Shown in pieces: positions 1-5,042 of a DNA stretch of 6,592 bases (position 1 is the first letter of the stretch; every line of letters begins with the position of its first letter). The notes below the pieces were generated by a model, which was not told where the DNA came from, searched no databases, and saw nothing but the letters and a program-made list of their open reading frames with translations. The position numbers and the translations under genes are program-made. This DNA is from Pseudomonadota bacterium (GTDB lineage Bacteria > Pseudomonadota > Alphaproteobacteria > Rhizobiales > Xanthobacteraceae): the NCBI GenBank assembly GCA_023434095.1, contig JAEYTJ010000381.1, positions 1-6,592 on the forward strand. Direction: 5' to 3'.

Positions 1-37
1 CCCACCCTATACCACCCCCCCCCGCCCCCCGGGCGCG
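1..37. other. Low-complexity, probably erroneous sequence at the window edge
   Basis: The first 37 bases contain C9 (15-23), G, then C6 (25-30), next to an AT-containing scrap. On the minus strand this reads as poly-G. The monooxygenase reading frame loses all family similarity exactly here. The visible codons look like a G-enriched version of a normal continuation (Arg-Leu/Val-Ala-Gly-Glu-Ala-Ala). A G-biased read end, as two-colour sequencing chemistry produces, at a contig terminus would explain this. Genuine low-complexity DNA cannot be excluded from one sequence. Confidence 0.6.
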
Positions 38-295
38 GCGGATCGGGTGCCAGAACGGGGCGATGACATTGCCGGTGCCGAGACGCAGCGTCGTGGTCTT
101 CGCCGCGAGATGGGCGAGCTGGATGAACGGGTTGGGGGCGATGGTGAAATCCATCGCGTGATGTTCGCCGATCCACACCGTCTCGAAGCCCGCCCCCTCG
201 GCGGTGAGTGCCAGCTCCTCCAGCTCGGCGAACAGCCTTGCGTGGGGAATGGCGGGATCGGCACGCTCCATATGGACGAAGAGGGAGAACTTCAT
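1..295 (-). CDS. Luciferase-like (LLM class) flavin-dependent monooxygenase, N-terminal part, runs off the left edge
   Basis: This is the N-terminus of a bacterial-luciferase-type monooxygenase, which uses reduced flavin (FMNH2) and O2 to oxidise a small substrate in the cytoplasm. The frame opens MKFSLFVHMER at an ATG (295-293). It continues with the family pattern GFETVWIGEHH (E44, H45, H46), an NP motif (N55-P56), a LRLGTG strand (70-75) and an HPIR motif (83-86). The paired His after Glu and the HP-R motif match LuxA, where the equivalent His is catalytic. Full-length members have about 330-380 residues; only 98 codons are visible. A weak ribosome binding site, GGGA, lies 8 bases upstream. 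The start is 20 bases after the stop of the hydrolase-flavin reductase gene, so the two are very likely co-transcribed, and the reductase is the obvious source of reduced flavin. After R86 the sequence stops resembling the family (R, A and G only, then IGW), where a stretch like LAxEAAxLD is expected. I attribute that to a bad sequence end. The substrate cannot be told. Confidence 0.88.
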   Translation of the reverse strand, partial: MKFSLFVHMERADPAIPHARLFAELEELALTAEGAGFETVWIGEHHAMDFTIAPNPFIQLAHLAAKTTTLRLGTGNVIAPFWHPIRRARGAGGGGIGW

Positions 296-315
296 GGCGG
301 TGATCCCGGTCTGTC

Positions 316-2079
316 TCAGCTTTGCGCCGCGGGGGCGAGGGAGTGCACGGTGCCGCGCGCGGCATCGCCGACATAGATGCCGAACGTGTCCTCGCGGCGC
401 TCGCGCAGATAGCGCGCGAGCATGGAGCGGGTCGCCTCATCAGGCAGGCGGGCGAGATCGACCGCGTCCAGCGGCACCCGCACCGCCCCCGCCGACGCGG
501 CGGGCACGCCCTCGAAGCTGCCGCGGTAATAGAGCGAGACGGTAGGCGGGCCGTCGCCCGCGGCGGGCGTCTCGAACACCGCGAACAGGAAGCCGAGCTG
601 TCCCTCGACGCCGAGCCGAGCCAGCGCGCCGCGCAGGCTGCGCGGGTTGGCGGCGGGTTCCAGGCAAGAGCCGGTGGGCAGCGACAGGCCGCCCTTGCCG
701 TCCTCGACCATCAGCAGCGCGCCATCCGCTTCCAGGATCGCGCCGACGCGAGCCGGCTCGTCGCGCCTCGCCAGAGCCTGCAGGCCCAGCGAGACATCGA
801 CATAGGCGCCGCGGCAATAGCCGAGCGGGGCGACATCGCGTGTGCCGAAGCCGCGGACATGGCCGATGAGGATCACATGGTCGCCCGCTTCTACCACCTC
901 GTGGCGGACGCAATCGAACCATGCCGCCGCCCCTGTCATGACCGGGCTGCCGGCCGGGCCGAGCTGCCACGGCGCGCCGGAAAACTTATCCGGCGACTTG
1001 GAGGCGAACAGCGCCGATACCGGCTTCTGCTCCGCCGCCAGCACCGAGACGGCGAAGTTCTCCGCCGCCGAGAACACCGGGAAGCTCGACGCGGTTTTCG
1101 CCAGGCAGACGAGGATCAGCGGCGGATCGAGCGAGACGGAGGAGAAGGAATTGGCGGTGAAGCCGCGCATCTCGCCCTCTTCCGTTCGTGTCGTCACCAC
1201 GGTGACGCCGGTGAGGAAAGCGCCGAGCGCCTGCCGGAAAGCCCTGGCGTCGAAGGGCGCGGGCAGTGCGCCGAGAAAGGTGAGCAGTCGCGCATTCACC
1301 TCGGTCGGGTGGGTCAGCGTCATCATGTGGCGGGCGCCGGCGAGCACCTCCGCCCGCCCCTGAGGGGCCAGCGCCGCCATCGCCTGCGACATGGCAGGCG
1401 TCGAGTTGGGATCGCCGTCGGCGGTCATGAACAAGGCCGGCACGGCAAGGTCGCACAGCCGGTCGCGATGCGCCGCGTCGGAGGCCGCGAACAGCGCATA
1501 GGTGCGGGCATAGCCGGCAGGATCGCCGGCGGCGAGCAGGGCCGCCACCTGCGCCGCGCTCGCTTCCAGCTCCGGCGACACCGGATCACCGAACCAGCGC
1601 GCCACGGCGGCGGCATGAGAGGCGGCGCGGCCTTCCGCATTGAGCGAACCGGCGCGGGCGGTGACGACGGCGCGCTGTTCCGGCGTGCGGCAGAACACGG
1701 CGTTGAGCGCGGCGACGGCGCGCACCCGGGCGGGATGCACCAGCGCCGTCTCCAGCGCCACCAGCGCCCCCATGGAATGGCCGACCAGCGCGGCGGAGGA
1801 TAGGCCCAGCCCGTCCAATAGCGCGACGACCTGATCGGCATAGTCGGACAGCCGCGCATCTTCCGGCGGCAGGCTGGAGCCGCCATGGCCGGGCATGTCG
1901 AGCGCGATCACGTCATAGAAGGCGGCCAGCGCGTCGATCTGCGGCGCCCACACCTCGCCCGCCATGCCGACGCCGTGGATCAGCACCACGGCCGGCGCCC
2001 CCACCACGCCTGCCCGGCGATAGGCGACCTGCGCGGTGCCGTCGCGGCCGGCATAGCTGAGGGTGCGAACCTCAGCCAT
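316..2079 (-). CDS. Fusion protein: alpha/beta hydrolase + flavin reductase + degenerate Nudix-like domain
   Basis: This 587-residue cytoplasmic protein has three parts. Residues 1-270 are an alpha/beta hydrolase: oxyanion HG at 35-36, nucleophile elbow GHSMG with Ser102, and probable acid Asp223 and base His251, so the catalytic triad looks intact. Residues about 277-432 are a flavin reductase-like FMN-binding domain with GVTVVTT (291-297), RGFTANSFSSVSLDPP (305-320), SPDKF (362-366) and GDH (399-401); this class reduces flavin with NAD(P)H for a partner monooxygenase. Residues about 440-587 resemble a Nudix fold (LPTG at 467-470, LEP at 473-475), but the catalytic REUXEE helix is replaced by SLRGALARLG, so pyrophosphatase activity is unlikely. 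I chose the ATG at 2079 over one at 2109 because MAEVRTLSY begins the hydrolase fold and the longer form adds only an Arg-rich tail inside the previous gene. The start overlaps the DUF1185 stop by 8 bases, which suggests translational coupling. The downstream monooxygenase gene supports a two-component oxygenase role. The hydrolase substrate is unknown. Confidence 0.9.
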   Translation of the reverse strand: MAEVRTLSYAGRDGTAQVAYRRAGVVGAPAVVLIHGVGMAGEVWAPQIDALAAFYDVIALDMPGHGGSSLPPEDARLSDYADQVVALLDGLGLSSAALVGHSMGALVALETALVHPARVRAVAALNAVFCRTPEQRAVVTARAGSLNAEGRAASHAAAVARWFGDPVSPELEASAAQVAALLAAGDPAGYARTYALFAASDAAHRDRLCDLAVPALFMTADGDPNSTPAMSQAMAALAPQGRAEVLAGARHMMTLTHPTEVNARLLTFLGALPAPFDARAFRQALGAFLTGVTVVTTRTEEGEMRGFTANSFSSVSLDPPLILVCLAKTASSFPVFSAAENFAVSVLAAEQKPVSALFASKSPDKFSGAPWQLGPAGSPVMTGAAAWFDCVRHEVVEAGDHVILIGHVRGFGTRDVAPLGYCRGAYVDVSLGLQALARRDEPARVGAILEADGALLMVEDGKGGLSLPTGSCLEPAANPRSLRGALARLGVEGQLGFLFAVFETPAAGDGPPTVSLYYRGSFEGVPAASAGAVRVPLDAVDLARLPDEATRSMLARYLRERREDTFGIYVGDAARGTVHSLAPAAQS

Positions 2080-2695
2080 GGGAAGCGTCCGCACCCGGCG
2101 CGCTCTCAAGCCCCTGGGTGGAGCCGAGGTCCTTCAGGTCCTGGTAACGATCGCCGATGCGGTGATGCGGGCGCCCACCAATGGAGGCGCCGAGAGCCAC
2201 CACGATCTCGTCCGGCGCCGGGGCGTCGTTGATGGCGAACTGGATGGTGAGGTAGTGGGAGCGGCGGCCCTCATCCAGCTTGTCCATGAGCGGGATGGCG
2301 ATGGAGGCATTGGGCCCGCCGCGCGTGTTGGTGAAGGCGAGATAGCTCTTGGCGCCGACCGCCTTGCGGTAGTGATTGCCGAAGCGCAGCGTGTGGATCA
2401 GCGCCGACGCATGTTCCACCTCGCCGGAGGTGCCGACGACGGCCGCCTTGCCATAGCCTTCCACTGCCGCGCCTGAACCGGCCATGCGCAGGATTTCCTC
2501 GGTCAGCAGCGCGCCCAGCTGCGGGGCGACGTCGTGGATTTCCGACTTCAGGTCCTCGACGAAGCCGCGCCCGGCCCACGGATTGGTGAGCACCGCCGCC
2601 GCCGCATAGAGGCGCAGCGGGGAAGGGGCGGCGCGGCCGCCCTCGATGAAGGTGGTCTCGGCGTAGGTGACGAGCTTGCGCAGCTGCAACGGCAT
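2072..2695 (-). CDS. DUF1185 / PF06684 'amino acid synthesis' family protein
   Basis: A 207-residue protein of the PF06684 (DUF1185) family. Family marks are the N-terminal LRKLVTY followed by EGGR (18-21), NPWAGRGFVEDL (38-49), a central GTSGEVEHASALIH stretch, a small-residue loop with RGGPNASIAIPL, and a C-terminal DEIVVALGASIGGRPHHRIGD. Length is normal, family members having roughly 190-200 residues. The first solved structures of the family showed a variant of the Bacillus chorismate mutase fold and suggested a role in amino-acid metabolism; no reaction is established that I know of. The ATG at 2695 fits the usual family N-terminus. The frame stays open far upstream, but that stretch lies antisense to the regulator gene and is not family-like. 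The ribosome binding site is weak (GAGA about 8 bases upstream). It is the first gene of the leftward operon, and its TGA lies inside ATGGCTGA, overlapping the start of the fusion gene. By context it probably acts on, or protects against, an intermediate of the monooxygenase pathway; that is inference. Confidence 0.92.
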   Translation of the reverse strand: MPLQLRKLVTYAETTFIEGGRAAPSPLRLYAAAAVLTNPWAGRGFVEDLKSEIHDVAPQLGALLTEEILRMAGSGAAVEGYGKAAVVGTSGEVEHASALIHTLRFGNHYRKAVGAKSYLAFTNTRGGPNASIAIPLMDKLDEGRRSHYLTIQFAINDAPAPDEIVVALGASIGGRPHHRIGDRYQDLKDLGSTQGLESAPGADASHG

Positions 2696-2771
2696 GATCG
2701 GTCTCACGAAAGCGGCGAAACGGCGCTTGGAGAAGCGGGCGGTCCGCGACGATGGCCTCACGTTTCGTATG

Positions 2772-2783
2772 ATGGTATACCAT
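2772..2783. promoter_or_regulatory. Probable operator for the divergent GntR/FCD regulator
   Basis: ATGGTATACCAT is a perfect 12-bp palindrome, about midway in the 153-bp divergent spacer. It fits the TNGTNNNACNA-like consensus of FadR/FCD-subfamily GntR operators. It lies 66 bases before the regulator start and 77 bases before the DUF1185 start, so one bound dimer could control both directions, including autoregulation. The site is seen directly; its use by this regulator is inferred from position and family. Confidence 0.72.
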
Positions 2784-2799
2784 AAGACAATCGAGTCAA
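2772..2799 (-). promoter_or_regulatory. Candidate promoter for the leftward operon
   Basis: Reading leftward, TTGACT (2799-2794, 5 of 6 matches to the -35 consensus) is followed after 16 bases by TACCAT (2777-2772, 4 of 6 to the -10 consensus). The -10 lies inside the operator palindrome, so repressor binding there would block RNA polymerase. This AT-richer patch stands out sharply from its surroundings. For the opposite direction TATGAT (2768-2773) is a fair -10, but I find no convincing -35 partner. Confidence 0.4.
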
Positions 2800-2804
2800 T
2801 TGTC
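2786..2804. repeat. Inverted repeat GACAAT-N7-ATTGTC in the divergent spacer
   Basis: GACAAT (2786-2791) and ATTGTC (2799-2804) are perfect 6-bp inverted arms around a 7-base spacer, two bases from the main palindrome. It could be a second regulator half-site pair or simply overlap the promoter elements. The function is uncertain. Confidence 0.35.
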
Positions 2805-2837
2805 ATCCGGCGCCGGTCGGGCGACAAGAGGCGGGAC

Positions 2838-2842
2838 GGGAG
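2838..2842 (+). promoter_or_regulatory. Ribosome binding site of the GntR regulator gene
   Basis: GGGAG sits 6 bases before the ATG at 2849. This favours that start over the second in-frame ATG at 2858, for which the spacing would be 15 bases. Confidence 0.6.
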
Positions 2843-2848
2843 ACGGCC

Positions 2849-3544
2849 ATGGTCGCGATGACGGAATCGAACGAGGCGGGCGAGGAGATGAAGGTCGAGC
2901 GCAGCGTGCCGACGCTGCGCAGCCTGACGCTCGAGAAGATGCGCGACGCCATTCTCGATTTCCGCTTCAAGCCGGGCGAGCGGCTGGTGGAGCGGCAGCT
3001 GTGCGAAAGGCTGGGGGTGAGTCGCAGCGTGGTGCGCGAAGTGCTGCGGCATCTGGAAGCTGAGGGGCTGGTCGAGACCATTCCCCATCAGGGCCCGGCC
3101 GTGACCAAGCCGGACCCGGCGCAGGCGGCGCAGATTTACGAGATCCGCGCGCTGCTGGAGAGCGAGGCGGCGCGGGCCTGCGCGCGCGACGCCTCCGAGG
3201 CCGCGATCGCCGAGCTGGGCGGGGTGATCGACGAGATCGATGCCGCCTTTCGCACCGGCAGCCCGCGCGAGGTGCTGCGGCGGACGACGGAATTCTACGA
3301 GAAGCTCTTCGTCGCCGCCGGCAAGGAAGTGGCGTGGGATGTGGTGCGCTCGCTCAATGCCCGCATCAATCATCTGCGCTCCATGACCATCGCGCAGACA
3401 GGACGCCACGCCGACGCCATCGCCGAGATGCGCCTGCTGCACGCCGCGCTGATGCGGCGGGACGGGGAGGGCGCCTATGAGGCGAGCCGCGCCCATGTCG
3501 CCACGGTCGCCCGCCTCGCCGGCGCCATCCTCGCCCGCATCTGA
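2849..3544 (+). CDS. GntR-family transcriptional regulator, FCD (FadR/VanR) subfamily
   Basis: A 231-residue DNA-binding regulator. Residues 27-88 form the GntR winged helix: LEKMRDAIL, the KPGERL turn (41-46), recognition helix region GVSRSVVREVLRHLEAEGLV (56-75), then the wing. Residues about 96-225 form an all-helical FCD effector domain beginning IYEIRALLESEAAR. The usual FCD metal ligands are mostly absent: the Asp and His of the DxxFH motif align with Thr146 and Tyr150, the His of the EH motif with Met194, and only the last His (His216) remains. Some FCD proteins, like FadR itself, sense ligands without the metal; a carboxylate or other small acid is the common effector class. It is transcribed divergently from the DUF1185 operon, with a palindromic operator between, and the FAD oxidase follows 85 bases downstream. 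It is therefore the likely local regulator, probably a repressor relieved by a pathway compound; the sign of regulation and the ligand are inferred. Confidence 0.93.
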   Translation: MVAMTESNEAGEEMKVERSVPTLRSLTLEKMRDAILDFRFKPGERLVERQLCERLGVSRSVVREVLRHLEAEGLVETIPHQGPAVTKPDPAQAAQIYEIRALLESEAARACARDASEAAIAELGGVIDEIDAAFRTGSPREVLRRTTEFYEKLFVAAGKEVAWDVVRSLNARINHLRSMTIAQTGRHADAIAEMRLLHAALMRRDGEGAYEASRAHVATVARLAGAILARI

Positions 3545-3546
3545 AC

Positions 3547-3559
3547 GCGCCGCCGGCGC
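3547..3559 (+). other. Short GC-rich hairpin after the regulator gene
   Basis: GCGCC-GCC-GGCGC lies two bases after the regulator stop codon. A 5-bp stem with a 3-base loop and no T run is too weak to call a terminator. It could attenuate or space transcription between regulator and oxidase genes, or be chance in such GC-rich DNA. Confidence 0.2.
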
Positions 3560-3615
3560 TTGCCAGTCGTGCCGCGCCCCGGCTATCTCCCCCGGCCCGC
3601 GCGAGGGCGGGGAAG

Positions 3616-3621
3616 TAAGGG
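3616..3621 (+). promoter_or_regulatory. Ribosome binding site of the FAD oxidase gene
   Basis: TAAGGG lies 8 bases before the ATG at 3630. An overlapping ATG at 3626 is out of the oxidase frame. The oxidase frame stays open upstream into the regulator gene, but that part has no family similarity, so this site decides the start at 3630. Confidence 0.6.
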
Positions 3622-3629
3622 CGGCATGC

Positions 3630-5042
3630 ATGGACCCGATCAGCAGCGTACTCGGCAGCCTGCCGGCGGAGCTCTATGTCACCGACCCCGATGTGGTGAC
3701 GCGCTATCTCACCGATTTCCGCCGCTTCCGCACCGGGGTCGCCCGCGCCGTGCTGCGCCCGCGCTCGACAGCGGAGGTGCAGGCCATCGTCGCCCTCTGC
3801 GCCGAACACCGCGCGCCGCTGGTGCCGCAGGGCGGCAACACCTCCTATTGCGCCGCCGCCACGCCTTCACCGCAGGGCGACGAACTGGTGCTGAGCCTGG
3901 AGCGGCTGAACGCCGTGCGGACGCTCGACGCCGCCAATCTCTCGCTCACCGCCGAGGCCGGCTGCGTGCTGAGCGTGGTGCAGGACGCCGCCGACGCGGC
4001 CGGGCTGATGCTGCCGCTCGACCTCGGCTCGCGCCAGTCCTGCCAGCTGGGCGGCGCCCTTTCCACCAATGCCGGCGGCATTTCCGTGCTGAAATACGGT
4101 ATGGCCCGCGACCTCGTTCTGGGGCTGGAAGCGGTGCTGCCGGACGGGCAGATTCTCGACGTGCTGCAACCGCTGCGCAAGAACAACACCGGCTACGACG
4201 TGAAGCAGGTTCTGCTCGGCGCCGAGGGTACGCTCGGCATCATCACCGCCGCCTCGCTAAAGCTGGCGCGGAAGCCGGCGCAGACCGTGACCGCCTTCCT
4301 CGCTATCGAGGAGATCGGCGCGCTGACCACGCTACTCGCCCGCGCACAGCTTCTCACCGGCGAGAACGTCACCTCGTTCGAATATGTCTCGCACCATTCG
4401 CTCAGCCTTCTGCTCGCCGCGCAGCCGGCGCTGCGGCATCCGCTTGAGACGTCCGCGCCGCATTATGTGCTGATGGAGGCGCAGAGCTGCTCGCCGCTGC
4501 TGGGGCTGGAGGAGGCGATGGCCGCCTTCCTCGAAGAAGCGATGGGCGAGGGGCGGGTGAACGACGGCACGCTGGCCAATGGCGGGCAGCAGCGCGACCA
4601 GCTCTGGTATTTGCGCGAGCACATTCCCGAGGCGGAAGTCGCCAATGGCGGCTCGCTCAAGCACGACATCTCGGTGCCGACCTCCGCCCTGCCGGACTTC
4701 ATCACCCGGGCCAGCGCGCTGGTGGAGACGCACGGGGCCGGCGGGCGGCTGTCGATCTACGGCCATGTCGGCGACGGCAATGTGCATTTCAACGTCGTCG
4801 CCCCGCAAGGCGCCGACCCATCCGTCTACAAGCCGTGGTTCGAGCGCGAGGTGTCGCCGAGCGTCTACGATCTCGCCGTGGCGATGGGCGGCTCGTTCGG
4901 GGCGGAATACGGCATCGGCATCGTCAAGCTCGACCTGCTGGACCGCTATGGCGACCCGGCCAAGCTCACCATGATGCGGGCGCTGAAAGCCGCGCTCGAC
5001 CCGGCCAACCTGATGAACCCCGGCAAGGTGGTGAGGGGCTAG
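3630..5042 (+). CDS. FAD-binding oxidase/dehydrogenase, GlcD / D-2-hydroxyglutarate dehydrogenase family
   Basis: A 470-residue flavoenzyme of the family that oxidises D-2-hydroxy acids (D-lactate, glycolate, D-2-hydroxyglutarate) to 2-oxo acids. Length is typical. Residues about 38-220 form the PCMH-type FAD domain: QGGNTSY (67-73), then GGALSTNAGG, YGMARDLVLGLEAVLPDG, NNTGYDVKQ and GAEGTLGIIT, all FAD-contact signatures. The rest is the FAD-oxidase C-terminal domain with LRE (Arg329), KHDISVP (Lys344), GHVGDGNVHFN (His379, His386, Asn388) and a C-terminal LDPANLMNPGK. Compared with human D2HGDH as I recall it, the substrate Arg and Lys and the metal ligands His, His and Glu (Glu426) are present. 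However, the neighbouring catalytic His of the usual EHGIG motif is Tyr427 here (AEYGIG), and a substrate-site Thr is Pro333. The substrate may thus be atypical. No signal peptide or membrane segment is seen. It lies 85 bases after the GntR gene on the same strand and is probably co-regulated. Its stop is shared in a CTAG with the convergent ATPase gene. Confidence 0.9.
   Translation: MDPISSVLGSLPAELYVTDPDVVTRYLTDFRRFRTGVARAVLRPRSTAEVQAIVALCAEHRAPLVPQGGNTSYCAAATPSPQGDELVLSLERLNAVRTLDAANLSLTAEAGCVLSVVQDAADAAGLMLPLDLGSRQSCQLGGALSTNAGGISVLKYGMARDLVLGLEAVLPDGQILDVLQPLRKNNTGYDVKQVLLGAEGTLGIITAASLKLARKPAQTVTAFLAIEEIGALTTLLARAQLLTGENVTSFEYVSHHSLSLLLAAQPALRHPLETSAPHYVLMEAQSCSPLLGLEEAMAAFLEEAMGEGRVNDGTLANGGQQRDQLWYLREHIPEAEVANGGSLKHDISVPTSALPDFITRASALVETHGAGGRLSIYGHVGDGNVHFNVVAPQGADPSVYKPWFEREVSPSVYDLAVAMGGSFGAEYGIGIVKLDLLDRYGDPAKLTMMRALKAALDPANLMNPGKVVRG

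Noticed and set aside
322..1803. 493-codon open frame on the plus strand antisense to the fusion gene
   Set aside because: Composition is almost all Arg, Gly, Ala, His and Glu with no recognisable domain. It is the mirror of a GC-rich real gene with clear family motifs on the other strand.
2080..2109. Earlier ATG for the fusion gene, adding ten residues
   Set aside because: It adds an Arg-rich stretch inside the DUF1185 gene, whereas the ATG at 2079 starts right at the hydrolase fold and gives the short overlap typical of coupled genes.
3477..3629. Upstream extension of the FAD oxidase frame into the regulator gene
   Set aside because: Ala/Pro/Ser-rich, not family-like, and a good ribosome binding site precedes the ATG at 3630.
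2696..3631. Long upstream extension of the DUF1185 frame
   Set aside because: It runs antisense through the regulator gene and the divergent promoter; the His/Arg/Leu-rich translation has no family similarity, while MPLQLRKLV at 2695 is a normal family start.
3560..4447. 295-codon plus-strand frame inside the FAD oxidase
   Set aside because: Out-of-frame shadow, rich in Arg, Ala and Gly, lacking any motif; the oxidase frame carries all the FAD signatures.
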